The notes under the pieces: model-generated
The model's input: the letters and a program-made list of their open reading frames with translations, nothing else
Databases searched by the model: none
What the model was told of the DNA's origin: nothing
Program-made: the position numbers and the translations under genes
Source of the DNA: Paludibacteraceae bacterium
GTDB taxonomy: Bacteria; Bacteroidota; Bacteroidia; Bacteroidales; Paludibacteraceae
Direction: 5' to 3'
Length of the DNA stretch: 41,824 nt
Assembly (NCBI GenBank): GCA_016285885.1
Contig: JAEERP010000019.1
Span: forward strand, 1 to 41,824
Shown here: positions 10,792 through 25,700 of the stretch, piece by piece
How the letters are laid out: each line of letters opens with the position of its first letter
Position numbering within the stretch: position 1 is the first letter of the stretch

Positions 10792-13700
10792 ATGAGAATG
10801 AACAAGAATTCTATCGGCTTTAGGATTAGGTCGCTTGTGACAGTTTTGGCTCTTTCATTTGTCGCGCTTTCCGCGTCGGCGAAAGGTGTTCTTTATGTGA
10901 AGTCAGGGGCTAGCGGAGATGGTAGTTCCTGGAATAATGCTATGGGAAATATTCAGCAGGCTGTCGATTCTGCCGCAAAAATTGGTGCGGACGTATGGGT
11001 GGCCACAGGCGTTTACAAAAGTGAATCGTCGGCTGTGGTTTCCTTGAAGCCTAATGTTAGTTTGTACGGCGGTTTCGCTGGTACGGAGTCCTCTCTTGCC
11101 GCTAGAGATACGGCAAAGAACCCTACGGTGTTGGACGGAGGTGGAATGGTCCGGGTCATCAATCAGGGAAATGCGTTCACTGCCGCATCTGCGGTTGAGG
11201 TGAACGGATTCACCATCCAGAACGGGTCCGCTCAAAACGGAGGTGGCGTGAATATCCTTGCCTACACTACGATTAATAACTGCATCCTCAAGGGCAATAA
11301 GGCTTCCAGCTACGGCTCGGCTATCTATGCGAAAAATGCTACAATCAAGAATTCTCAAATCATCAACAATGCTTATCTAAGTTATCTTCATTATACGGTG
11401 CGTTTGGACAATTGTGTGATGGATAGCTGCGTGGTGAAAAATAATAAATCGTATTATTATAGCGCTGTTTGTGCGGAGAACAATTCCAAGGTCACCAATT
11501 GTGAGATAGCAGGTAATAGCTCTTCATATAGCAATAGCTATAGAGGCTCTTATTTCAATTCGTCAATCGTCAGCAACTGTAAGTTCGTGAACACCACGGC
11601 CGGTGGCGCATCGGTGGAACTGCAAGGTTCAACCGTAATGACGGGCTGCTTGTTTGAGGGAAACAAAAACATTAACACCAACCTCATCTATGTGGGTAGT
11701 CGGAATGTCTTGGTGGAGAATTGCCGTATCCTTGACAACACAACGAATTCGACTCTGCTGAACTTTGCTGGAAGATTCAACAGATGTACGATTCAGGGGA
11801 ACACGTCATCTTCCCGTATCGTGGAGGTGGGTTCCTCTTCGTCGATTTTGAACTGCCTGATCTGCGACAATATCTGCACATCATCTACCGAACCATTCTA
11901 TCTGAACGACAATGCCCTTATGAGCAATTGTACGGTTGTCCGCAACGAGACAAAGCATGGATATATTCTCTCTATGCGTAATTCGACGCTGAACAACTCT
12001 ATCGTCGTCGGGAACAAGAGGGCTGCTAATTATACGGGCATTCTGGGGTTGAATGGAACGAACAGAATCTCCCATAATATGCTGGAATACAATTCTGTAA
12101 ATGGTAATATTGATGGTTCGATGAAGTATGCCGCTTTCACGGATGCTGAAAACGGAGACTATTCGTTGTCTGATAAATCTTATTGCATCAATGCTGGCAT
12201 AGAGGTGACCGACTCGCTTGATTTGCTTGGAAAGACGAGGAAACAGGGGGGTGCGGTGGATATGGGTGCGATCGAATCCTCCCATTCCCATGCTCCTGCG
12301 ATAAGGTTGGGTGAGGTTGTCTATGTGAAGTCTGGCGCCACGGGTGACGGCTCTAGTTGGCAGTCTGCGTTCGGCGATATCCAGCAGGCCATTGTCGCCG
12401 CATCGATAGATGGCAAGCGGCACCAGATTTGGGTGGCAAGCGGTACCTACTATGGTGACTTGTCGCTCTCTTCCGTGGTGAACCTTGCGAGAGGAATCAG
12501 TTTGTATGGCGGGTTCGCAGGGAATGAGACTACCCTCGCTGCTCGTGACACCGCAAAGAATCCTACGATTTTGGATGGTGGGAATGCGAGACGCGTCATC
12601 TCTCAGAATTATGGTTTCGCGGACTCCATGGCGGTTGTGGTGGACGGGTTCACTATACAGAATGGTTCTGCGCAGAACGGTGGAGGTGTGAATCTTCTTG
12701 CCAACACTACGATTAACAATTGTATCCTCAAAGGCAATAAGGCCTCGAGTTATGGCTCGGCTATCTATGCGACAAGGGCTACGATCAAGAATACGCAGAT
12801 TATTGGTAATACATATATGAACGAACTTCGCTATGCGGTTCGTCTTGACAACTGCTTGATGGATAGTTGCGTGGTGAAGGGGAATAAGTCTTATTATCAG
12901 AGTGCCATTTGTGCGGAAAACAACGCTAGGGTGGCTAATTGTGTGATAGAGGGTAATGTCTCTTCTTACAACAATGGTTACAGGGGGTCCTATTTCAATT
13001 CGGCGAAGGTTGTCAATTGTAAGTTTGTGAATACCACTGCCGGAGGTTCGTCTGTTGAACTGCAAGGATCGACTGTGATGTCTAGTTGTTTGTTCGAAGG
13101 AAATAAGAGCGTCAACACTACCCTTATCTATGAGGGAAGCCGAACTGCCTTGGTGGAGGACTGCCAGATCCTTAATAACTCAACATCCAATTCGACGCTG
13201 TTGAGCGTATACGGAATCTTCAACAGATGTTTGGTGAAGGGGAATACCTCGACTTATCGTATATTGGAGGCGAATTCTTCTTCGACGATCTCAAACACGC
13301 TTATCTGCAACAACTCCTCCTCATCATCATATGAAATTGTTAATCTGGGTGGCGCTATTATGACCAATTGCACGGTTGTCCGCAACTCTACATCTAGCAG
13401 ATATGTTATCTATGTGAGCGGTTCCACGTTGAGGAACTCCATCGTTGTCGGCAATAAGATTGCATTGAATTACAACGGAGTCTTGGGACTGAGCGGATCG
13501 AATACGGTTGTCAATAACATGCTGGAATCCACCTATATAAGGGGAAACATTGATGGCTCGATGAATTTTGCCGCCTTCACGGATGCTGAAAAGGGAGACT
13601 ACTCATTGTCTGAGAAATCCTATTGTATCAATGCTGGTATTAACGTCACCGATTCGCTCGATCTGCTTGGAAAGGCTAGAAAGCAGGGGGGCGCTGTGGA

Positions 13701-16700
13701 CATGGGAGCGATTGAGTCGGCCTATACCTATGCGCCTGCGCTCGTGACATGTGGTGAGATTGTATACGTGAAGCCTGGTTCCACTGGCGATGGTTCCAGC
13801 TGGCAATCCGCATTCGGCGATGTCCAACAGGCAATCATTGTCGCATCGGCGGATAAGAAGAGACACCAGATATGGGTGGCTGCGGGCACATACTACGGGG
13901 ACTCAACCCAGTCTTCTGTGGTGAACCTCGCAGGCGGAATCAGCCTGTACGGAGGATTCGCAGGAAATGAGACTTCCCTCGCTGCACGTGATACCGCCCA
14001 GAACCCAACCATCTTGGATGGTAAGAATCAGAGATGTGTCATCTTGCAGAATTATGATTTCCCTGATTCCCTGGCGGTTGTGGTGGACGGATTTACCATC
14101 CGGAATGGAAATGCACAAAATGGTGGAGGTGTCTACCTTCTCGCCAACACTACAATTAACAACTGTATCCTCAGTGGGAACCGGGCATCTGGAAACGGTT
14201 CGGCTATCTATGCGACTAAGTCGGTGTTCAGGAACTCGCAGATCATCGGTAATACCTATACGAGTTACCTCTCTTACACCATCCGCATGAATAACTGTGT
14301 GATGGATAGTTGTGTGGTGAAGAACAATAGGGCATATTACAATTGCGCAATTTATGCGGAGAATTCTAGCGTCACCAATTGCGTGTTGGAAGGCAATAGC
14401 TCCGCATATACGAGTGGACAAAGAGGTTCTTATTTCACTTCGACAAAAGTCATCAACTGTAAATTCATAAACACCAATGGTAATGGTGCGTCAGTGGAAT
14501 TGCAGGGCTCGTCCGTGATGAATGACTGTCTGTTTGAGGGGAACAAGAATGTCAACGCAAATCTTATCTATGTTGGAAATGGCAACTCCAGGGTGGAGGA
14601 TTGCCAGATCCTCAACAACTCTTCATCGAGCTCAAACTTGTTGAGCTTCTATGGGAAAGTCAATAGGTGTTTGGTAAAGGGGAATGTGTCGGCTGCTAAT
14701 ATCCTTAGCGTCTATTCCTCATCATCTATTTCAAACTCCCTGATCTGCAATAATGTTTGCTCATCATCTAGTGAAGTCGTCTATGTGGCTGACAATGCCT
14801 CCATGATCAATTGCACGGTTGTCCGTAATGAGACAAAGCAAAGATACATAGTGAACATGCAGAATTCCACGTTGAAGAACTCCATCATTGTCGGTAACAA
14901 GGCGGATGCTAATTATTCTGGCGTGTTGAATTTAAATGGAACGAACAAGATTACCAACAATATGCTGGAATCCACCTTTATCGGTGGAAATGTTGATGGC
15001 TCGATGGATTTCGCCGCCTTCACGGATGCTGAAAACGGAGACTATTCATTGTCGGAGAATTCGTATTGCATCAATGCTGGTGCTGATGTCGCCGACACGT
15101 TGGATCTTCTTATGAATAAGAGGAACCAGGGTGGTGCGGTGGATATGGGAGCGATCGAATCGTCCCATGCTGCGGCACCTGCATTCCCGGTGTTGGGTGA
15201 TGTCATATATGTGAAACAGGGTTCCAATGGTGATGGTTCCAGCTGGCAGTCGGCATATGGCGATGTGCAGAAGGCTATCCTTGCCGCATCGTCCGACGGA
15301 AAGAAACATCAGGTTTGGGTGGCTGCGGGCACCTATTATGGTGACTCGACGCTGACTACAGTGGTGAACCTGGCACAAGGAGTCAGTCTCTATGGAGGAT
15401 TCGCAGGAGACGAGACCTCCCTTGCCAGTCGTGACATCGCACAGAACCCGACCATCCTGGATGGTAAATCGAAGAGACGTGTCATCTCGCAGAATTATGC
15501 ATTTGCGGATACCATGGCGGTGGTGGTGGATGGATTCACCCTTCAAAATGGATCTTCTGCCAATGGAGGTGGTGCGTACATTAACGCCAACACTACGATT
15601 AACAATTGTATCGTCAAGGGCTGTAGGTCTTCAAGCTATGGCTCGGCCATCTATGCGACAAGGGCGACGATCAAGAATACCCAGATTATCGGCAATACCT
15701 ACTTGAATTATCTTTCGTACACCGTTCGTCTGAACAATTGTGTGATGGATAGTTGCGTGGTGAAGAACAATAGGGCTTATTACAATGGCGCAATTTATGC
15801 GGAGAACAATGCTAAAATATCCAATTGCGTGATTGAAGGCAATAGTTCTGCCTATAGCAGTAGCTATAGAGGCTCCTATTTCAACTCGGTAACTCTCACT
15901 AACTGTACGTTTGCGAATACGAGTTACGCTGGCGCATCGGTGGAGCTACAAGGCTCGACCAAGATGCTCGGCTGTTCGTTCGAAGGGAATAAAGATGTCA
16001 ACTCTACCCTCGTGTATGTTGGAAATGGCAATGTCAGGGTGGAGGATTGTCAGTTCCTTAACAATTCACTCAATTCGGATCTGTTGTATGTGAATGGCGG
16101 AAAAGTCAATAGGTGTTTGATAAAGGGAAATACCGTAAATTCTCATATGGTATATTTGAATAATTCCTCAGCATCGATAGCAAACAGCCTAATCTACAAT
16201 AACGTCTCATCCTCTTCGTATGAGCCGATTTACTTGTACGAAAACACGTTCATGATCAATTGCACGTTCGCCCGCAACGAGGTGAAAAACAGGTATATTG
16301 TATACATGCGTAATTCCACGTTGAAGAACTCCATTGTCGTAGGCAATAAGTTGGCCTCCATTTACACTGGTGTGTTGAACCTGAACGGAACGAACACGGT
16401 CACCCATAATATGTTGGAATCCACTTCCGTGAATGACAACATCGATGGTTCGATGAATTTCGCCTCCTTCACGGATCCTGATAACGGGGATTTCTCATTG
16501 ACGGAGAATTCATATTGTATCAATGCCGGTGTGGATGTCGCCGACACGCTTGACTTCCTTGGTAATGTGAGAAGCCAAGGCGGTGCGGTGGATATGGGTG
16601 CGATTGAGTCGTCCCATGCTGCGGCGCCTGCATTCGCGACATTGGGTGAGATCGTCTATGTGAAACAGGGGGCCGATGGCGATGGAACAAGCTGGCAGTC

Positions 16701-19700
16701 TCCGTTTGGTGATGTGCAGAAAGCTATCCTTGCCGCAACGGGGGATGGAAAGAGGCATCAAATCTGGGTGGCGGCTGGTACGTACTATGGTGACTCAACG
16801 CTCTCTACGGTGGTGAACCTCGCTCGTGGAATCAGCCTGTATGGAGGATTCGCGGGGAATGAGACTTCCCTCGCTGATCGTGACACCGCACAGAATCCGA
16901 CCATCCTGGACGGTAGAAATGCAAGAAGTGTCATCACGCAAAGCTATGGCTTCGCGGATTCCATGGCGGTGGTGGTGGATGGATTCACCATCCAGAATGG
17001 ACGTGCGGTAAATGGTGGTGGTGTGAACCTCAATGCCAATACAACGATTAACAATTGTATCTTCAGGAACAACAGGGCTTCAAGCTACGGATCGGCCATC
17101 TATGCGACTAGGGCGACGATCAAGAACACCCAAATCGTTGGTAATAATACTTTGAACGAACTTCGTTACACTGTCCGCCTGAACAACTGTGTGATGGATA
17201 GTTGCGTGGTGAAGAACAATAGGGCTTATTACAATAGCGCAATATATGCGGAAAACAATGCTAGGATATCCAATTGCGTGATCGAAGGCAATACTTCCAC
17301 CTATAGCTATAACAGTTATAGGGGCTCATATTTCAACTCGGCTAAGGTTAGCAACTGTAAGTTCGTAAACACCAATGGAGTTGGCGCTTCGGTGGAGTTG
17401 CAAGGCTCAACTTCGTTGACCGGCTGTTTGTTCGAGAGAAATACGAATCTCAACAACAACCTTATTTACACGGGAAGTGCTAATGTGTTGGTGGAGGATT
17501 GTCAGATTCTTAATAACTCAGCCAGCTCAGATCTTCTGAGTGTGGATTACGGAAAAGTGAATAGGTGTTTGATAAAAGGAAACTCGACGTCAAGTTATTA
17601 TTTGTTGAAGCTGAGATATTCTTCCTCGATATCAAACAGCCTAATCTGCAACAACAATGTCACATCATCGTATGAGTTGATCTACATGTACGATAAGGCT
17701 TCCATGATTAACTGTACGGTTGTCCGTAATGCGACGAACCAAAGGTACATCGTATACATGCAAAATTCCACTTTGAGAAACAACATTGTCGTGGGCAACA
17801 AAATGGCTGCCAACTATACTGGTGTTTTGAATCTCAGTGGAACGAATACGATCACTAACAATATGTTGGAATCCACCTTTGTGAATGATAACATTGATGG
17901 ATCGATGAGTTATGCCGCATTTGCAGACCCTGAGAACGGTGATTTCTCATTGACGGAGAATTCGTATTGCATCAATGCCGGTGCGGATGTTGCCGACACC
18001 CTCGATTTCCTTGGGAATGCGAGAAAACAAGGCGGTGCGGTGGATATGGGTGCGATCGAGTCGTCCCATGCGAAAGCTCCTTCGTTCGCTGAATTGAGTG
18101 AGATCGTCTATGTGAAGCTGGGCTCCAATGGTGACGGAACAAGCTGGCAGTCGGCATTTGGTGATGTGCAGAAGGCTATCCTTGCCGCAACGTCGGATGG
18201 AAAGAGACATCAGATTTGGGTGGCGGCTGGCACATACTATGGGGACTCGACGTTAACTACTGTGGTGAACCTCGCCCGTGGAATCAGTCTCTATGGAGGA
18301 TTCGCAGGAAACGAGACATCCCTTGCCGACCGTGACACAGCACTGAACCCAACCATTCTGGATGGTAAGAATGTGAGGTGTGTCATCACGCAAAGTTATG
18401 GCTTCGCGGATTCCATGGCGGTTGTGGTGGATGGATTCACCATCCGAAATGGATATGCGGTAAATGGTGGTGGTGCTTTCTTGAGAAAGAATACCACGTT
18501 GAACAATTGTATCGTGAAGAATTGCCATGCGGTTGAAAGAGGATTGGCCATATATTCCGCTGGCGCTAATATCACCCATTCTGTGATCTGTGACAATGGG
18601 AACCAGAATTCCTACAATTACAACAGATATGCGGCTGTGTATATGTCGGGTGGACGTATGGACAGCTGTGTCTTGAGGAACAACAGAGCCTATTACACGA
18701 GTGCTTTGTTGGCTGAATCTGCGGCGAAGATTACGAACTCTGTGTTTGAATCGAATCCTTCTTCCGGACGTGTGATCGACTTGTCTAATTCCACGATTTC
18801 CGATAGCAAGATTATCAAAAACACCAATCTGAGTGGTTATGTGATCATCGCACAGAATAGTTCAATGATTGAGAGGTGTTTGTTTGATGGAAACGAGACG
18901 AGCAGCCATCTTTTGTATGTTTGCAATAGTTCTGTGATTTCTAATTCCCAAATCACCAAATGTAGGTCACGTGAAAATTGTCTGATCTATCTCTATGATA
19001 AACCTAGGATGATTAACACGACGGTGGTTGACAATGTCTCTAACCGTCAGACTATTTATTGTAGCTCCGCCCCTCAAATCCTAAACTCTATTGTTGTCGG
19101 CAATAAGCGTTCGAACAATTCGGAGAGTGTCTACGTGAATGGTGCTACAATCAGGTACTCCATGATTGAGGGTGGTGCGAATGGAGAAGGCAATATTGAC
19201 GGAAGCAAGGCGAGCGCGGCGTTTGTGGATGCCTCCAAGGGCGACTACTCGCTTTCCGGAACTTCTCTTTGCATCAATGCGGGAACGGATGTCTCCGACA
19301 CGATCGATATGCGTGGCAATGTGAGAAAACAGAGCGACGCTGTGGATCTAGGTGCGATCGAGTCCGCATTTACGGAAAGAGCGGCGGTTGGTACGATTAT
19401 CTACGTGAAGGCTGGCGCTGATGGTTCGGGATTGAATTGGGACGATGCCCTCGGTGAGATTAATCAGGCGATAACCCTTGCCTCAACTACGGGACTGAAA
19501 CATCAGATATGGGTGGCTAAGGGAACGTATTACGGAGATACTTCGTTGACATCTGCGATTTCGCTTTCTGCTGGTGTGAGCCTGTATGGTGGATTCGCGG
19601 GTACGGAGTCATCTTTGGAGGAGAGGGACGCATCGAAGAATCTCACCGTGATCGATGGTAAATATAAGAGAAGATGTATCATCCAAAACTATGATTTCGT

Positions 19701-22700
19701 CGACTCGTTGGCGATTGTGGTGGACGGATTCACCATCCAAAATGGTTCTTTGAAGGACAATGCGGGTGTGAATGTGAAGGCTAAAAAGAACGCTACTTTC
19801 AACAACTGCGTCTTTAAAAACGCGAAAGAGGGAAGTTCTGGCGTCTATGCGGAGTGGTCTACGTTTAGGAACTGTAAGTTCACCGGGACCTCAATCCAGA
19901 ACCTTGAACTCCATAGAGGGTGGGCGGATAGTTGTATGTTCGTGGGAGATGGGGCCGAGCTGAGCTGCAGAATCGCCTACCTCAATGCCGCAAGAATGAC
20001 CAACTCTCAGGTCTCGGGTTATGTTGACAGGTATAATATACTTGAGGCGGTGGAGAACTCGGTTGTTTCATGTTGTAGGATTATGAACAATGAAGCACGG
20101 TCTAATAATTATATCGTTTATTTGTCCAAATCCACGTTGGAGAACTCTTATGTGTACGGGAATGTGGCCCGTGGTTCTGGCTATAGCATCATTTCGGCCA
20201 ATTATAGTTCCTTCGTCACCAACTCTACCATTGCGCACAACACGACTAAGAACAGAAGTGCGATCAATTATTATTATACATCTTCAGGCATGTATGCGAC
20301 CATCGCCAACTCTATCATCTATGGCAATAAAGTGACGGACGATGTGCGTCCACAGGTGGTTGCCTCAGACTATGTGAAGGTGAAGTACTGCGCTTCTGAT
20401 GGTGAGTTGAAGGGGGAGAACAACATCAGGTTGGCTACTGCGAATAGCGGTTCTGACACGTCAAAGAGTTATGTGTGCTTCATCAACGCTGCAGGTGGCG
20501 ACTATCGCTTGCATGCGACGTCCGCTTGTATAGACAAGGGTCTTGATAGCCTGATGTCCGCTAAGTTTGACATCAATGGTGGTGCGAGAATCTATGGCAA
20601 GGCCATTGACCTTGGTGCGGTTGAGTTTGATGGCACCTATGTCCAGATGCTGGATTATAGCCAGGCTGTCTGCCACAACAGAACCTCTCTTGAGGCCACG
20701 TTCGATTCCACCATCTCTAAAATTGATTGGCAGATTGTCCATGCGGGAAGAGTTACAGGTTATCAGACCACTTCCGGCAGTGGCGCCGTCATCCCGACTA
20801 TGCAACTTCGTACGTCGAAGAACGATGTTGATACTTTGACGTTGAAGGTGACTCCTTATGACAAGGAGGGTGTGGCTGGCGTTCCATTTAACTATAACTA
20901 CATTGTATACCCTGATTTCTCTACAAGGAAGGTGTCATTCGTCCGCCCTCAGACGTACGTGGTGAATGTGAAGGACAATACCATGACCATAGAATGGAAC
21001 AGGTTGTCTCTTCCTGTCGAGGTGGACAAGTATGATCTGTATGTGTGGAAGTCCTCTCAGGGAATGCCTTCCGTTCCGATGGCTTCTTTCGTGAAGAATA
21101 ACAACCATTCCTTGTCGGGTCTAACCAACCATACAACTTATAAGTTCATGGTGAAGGCAGTGATTGCGTGTGACACGATAAGCTCAGAAGTGGATAGCTT
21201 CCGAATTGATATCCCTGTTAGCCTGGAGATAAACGGTTCCGCGATTTGTGAGCTGGGTACAAAACTGGATGCATCCACCTATACACGTAGATATATCAAG
21301 GGATTTGAGTTGAGTGATCCTATCACGTACACCCTCTCAGGTGCGGATACTGCTGACTTCTATGTTAAACTTCCGTCTAGTTGGGATTCGCTGACGGGTG
21401 GATACTGTGATGTATATTATCATCCGACAGACTCAAAGAAATCGTCAAGCAATGCCACTGTAACATTCAAGTCGGGCAAGTATACGACCGTGTTGTATCT
21501 GAAAGGTACCCTTTCGAACTACTATGTGTTTGACGCATTGGTGGAAAAGGATGTATTTAGGGCTGGAGACACGGTTGATATCAAGGGCATTGTGACCGAT
21601 GCGTATGGTAATCCGTTTGAAGGCAAGAACCTCATGGTGACGTTGAGAAAGAGTGGCTCCATCATATGGTCCACCTCCGCAATGTCCAATGCCGAGGGCG
21701 TGGTGGATGTTAAGTATGCGTCTTCATTATTCGAAAGTGGTGTATACGCTGTAGGTGTGTGCCTGAACGGAGAATCTTCCAATGCGACGTTTGATGAGTT
21801 TGACATCCTTGGAATCTCCTGCAGCGTGGGTACGGATAAATGGTTGGTGCAGAGGGGTGATACGATATCAGGCACTGTCACTGTGAAAAACCGTAGTAGT
21901 GTTGCGGCTCACAATGTGAAGGTTAAGACTTTGTCTTTGGCTAACGGGTGCAAGGTGGTGTTCGATTCGATAGATGTGTTGCCAGGTCTTGAGTCTAAGA
22001 GAATCAACTACTATCTGACTGGTGATACACTTACCGAGGGGAATCGATATCTGCCGTCAAGTTTCCGTGTGGAGACAGCCGAGGGACTGACTTCAGACTT
22101 CACTTCATACTTCTATTGTGAGATGCCTTATGGACAAATCAAGGTGTTGCCTGCCAATATCAAGGAGTATGTCTCTAAGCAAAAGCCTAAGTATATTGAA
22201 CTTCTGTTATGCAATACAGGATTTGGCGAAACAGGTAATGTCTCTATCTCCTTACCGAAAAACTTTGAGGGCATCTCCGTGGTCAATGGTACCGAGATTG
22301 GAAGCATAAAGTCTGGAGATACGGCCAGGGCGACTTTGAGGTTGGCTTATTATGACGGTGCTAAATTGAATACTCCAATCAATGGCTCAATTGGATTTAA
22401 TTGCGAGAACGGCAAGTCCACCTCTATCAACTTCTCCATGGAGTATACCTCCTCTTTTGTGGGTGGCCTGAGTGTTGATGTCGTCGATGAGTATTACTAC
22501 AACGCTGCGTCCAAGAGTCATCTCGCAGGTGCGACGGTTGAGGTCCTGAATGCGTTCAATTCTAAGGTTGTCGTTTCCGGCGTTACCGACAGCACGGGTA
22601 TGGTCAATTTCGATAGCATTCCGGAGGGAGACTATTTGTTGTCTGTCAAGGCTGACAAACATGCTAGTTACAGAGAATCGATTTCAATCCAGGCGGGCCA

Positions 22701-25700
22701 GAATCTGAGCAAGTTCGTGTTTGTCACGTATGAAGCTGTGACATACACATGGAAGGTGGAACGCACTGAGATTGAGGATAAATATGAGATTACGATCGAT
22801 ACAAAATTCGAGACCCATGTTCCTGCTCCTGTCTTGACGGCCGAGTTCCCGAATGGCTTGCCTGGCAAGGAGAAATTTAATCCTGGTGACAAGGAGATCG
22901 CTTATCTTATGATTACGAACCATGGATTAATCGCTGCGAAGAATGTGACGCTCCATTTCCCTGAGATGGCGAATTACATATTTGTTCCAGATGTGAGTCG
23001 TATTGATTCTTTCCCTGCGAACTATTCTATGGTCGTGCCTGTAACTATCCAAAGAGCTTATGCGGATGGAACATTTGATCCATCTTTCGGAGAAAGCGGC
23101 TCTGGCAGTGGTAGTGGTTCCGGCAGTGGTAGTGGCTCTGGCAGTGGCTCTGGATCCGGCAGTGGATCAGGTTCTGGATCCGGCAGTGGTAGTGGCTCTG
23201 GTTCTGGTGGTGGTTCCGGTAGTGGCTCTGGCGATAACCCTGGCGGTGAAAATCCTGGCAGTGGCTTCGGTAGTGGTTCTGGTAGTGGTAGTGGCAGTGG
23301 CTCCGGTAGTGGCTCAGGAAGCGGCTCCGGCAGTGGTAGTGGTTCCGGCAGTGGCTCTGGTTCTGGATCAGGCAGTGGCAGTGGATCAGGTTCCGGCAGT
23401 GGCAGTGGATCAGGTTCTGGCAGTGGCAGTGGATCTGGCTCAGGCTCTGGTAGTGGTTCTGGTAGTGGTTCCGGCAGTGGCTCTGGTTCAGGCTCAGGTG
23501 ATGATTGTGGAATAATTGTCATTTATTATAATTACGAGTGTGATGAATTGGTCGACAAGGAAGTCTATGTTGAGACCTGGAGGTGTGCTACAGCCACGCC
23601 ATCAAGCAGTGGCGGCTTGGCTGGTGTCGCTGGCGCAGGCAGTGGCGGATATGGTTACGGCGGCGGCTCTGGTGGCCAAAGTGGTAGCGTAAATATTAGT
23701 GGCCCAATTATTATTGAAAATAGAGAATGTGACAAAAAGTGTGATGGCCTTAATGCTAGGGCTGTTTTCAATTGCATGTTGAATCTTTGTGGATGGTTGC
23801 CATTCGACAAAATGAATAATTTGCCTGAAAATATTAGGAGAAATCTGAGGGCTTTGCCATCCTTGTTAGCTGGAGCAGGTCCGCTTGGATCAGCATGGGC
23901 GTATACGACAACTAATAACATGCATCGTGGGAAAGTGGCCGCTAGCTTATATGATGCAGGAACTCTAATTCTGAGTCTTATACCATATGTGAGGGTTATC
24001 CCATTTTCTTGTCTAGATATGTTGTGTCAGGCTATTTCGTGTGAGTACGATGGCGTGGATGTTAGCAATTGTGGCGAATATATCTACAATAAGTTCGCTT
24101 CGCCAAATACATTGAGGTCTGGTGGCCTTGATTTCTATCGGATCGCGGATCCTGAGTACTTGGCTTTGCATGACCTTTGGGAACTTATTAAGTTTGAGAG
24201 CCATAGATACGATTGTATTGTGGAGTATGTCGGAGCGGATGAGGCGATGATGAAAAAGGTCGGTTTGAATGACTTCCTTGAATTCGCCATGGATTCTTTT
24301 GCCGCTGTTGGTAAGATCGATATTGAGGCGGTTAAGAAGATTCCTGTGTCTGATCTTTCTTTGACTGAGATGATTGCGATTAGCGAGAGGTGGAACAGAA
24401 CTGTGGATGCTTGGAATGCTGGTGTCTACGCTCCGAATGAGGAATATCCGGATATCGCGAACAGAAGTGTTATCGAACAGCATCTTGATGCGGTCTCTAA
24501 CTACTACCAATATGTTATGTTCCGTGGATTTGAAAACATTGGCGATATGATTACGTCCTTCAATAATGGTTTGAAAGACCTTGACAAGCCAATTAAAAGT
24601 GTTTGTGCTAGCGTCAAACTCCAGATTTCCCAGACAATGACGATGACACGCGAGGCATTCGATGGCACGCTTATCGTTAACAATGGCAATGAGGCTATGG
24701 ATATGGACAACTTTAAGGTTGTGCTTGAGATCCGTGATGAGGAGGGCAATCTTGCGAATGATCTGTTCCAGATCAATACGCTCTCTTTGAAGGGCATCGA
24801 TGCTGTCGACGGAACCGCAAGTATTGGCGCCGGGAAAGAGGCAACCTCTGTGTTCCGCTTCATCCCGGAAAAGGGTGCTGCTCCGACGGCTCCTGTGAAC
24901 TACTCGTTTGGAGGTAAGATCCTCTATGTCGATGGGGGAGATACCATCACAATCGATCTCTATCCAGTGACATTGACGGTTAATCCTAGCCCGGATCTGC
25001 AGATCGATTACTTCATGCAACGTAATATCCTTGGCGATGATGCTCTGACGTTGGATCGTGTGGAGCCAAGCGTGCCGGCGGCTTTGGGTGTGCGAATCGA
25101 CAACCAAGGTTATGGTCTAGCTAAGAACGTGAAGTTGGAGACTGCCCAGCCTGAGATTGTGGACAATGCGAAAGGCTTGCTGATCGACTTCTCGATCATC
25201 GGTTCTAGCTTGGATGGCTTGGATTGTGATCTCGGCTCTAAGAACATTAATTTCGGCGACATTGAGGCGCAGACGGCTAAGACGGGTGTCTGGTGGATGA
25301 CCAGTTCATTGCTTGGACATTTCGTCAGCTATGAGGCGAATGTGGTTCATGCGAACAGTTTCGGTAATCCGGATCTGAGTTTGGTGAAGGGCGTCTCCAT
25401 CCATGAATTGATAAAGACGGTCGACGCCTATGGTGTGAAGGAGGATCATGCGCCAGACTTCCTCGTGAATGATGATGACGACTGGGATTATACGCCTGAT
25501 GCCATCTACTACTCTAATGGTGGCAAGGATACTGTCTATGAGGCGAAGAACGCTAAACTGGACAAGAACCGAGTCTCTCCTTATGATACGGTGGTCAAAC
25601 TTACCGTCACACCTGCTTCTGTGGGATGGAACTACGCTCAGACAAACGATCCGGGAGATAATCGCTACGAAATACGTAGGGTTGTGAGAGTGAAGGATAA

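Noticed and set aside
10885-20640. CRISPR-like periodic repeats
   Set aside because: The periodicity is about 1.44 kb, the repeats are coding and in frame, and no short repeat/spacer alternation occurs anywhere in the window.
23058-23522. Minus-strand Pro-Glu-Pro-Leu repeat protein
   Set aside because: It is the complement of the Ser-Gly codon array. The sense frame is part of a 5,288-codon gene, so this is a shadow.
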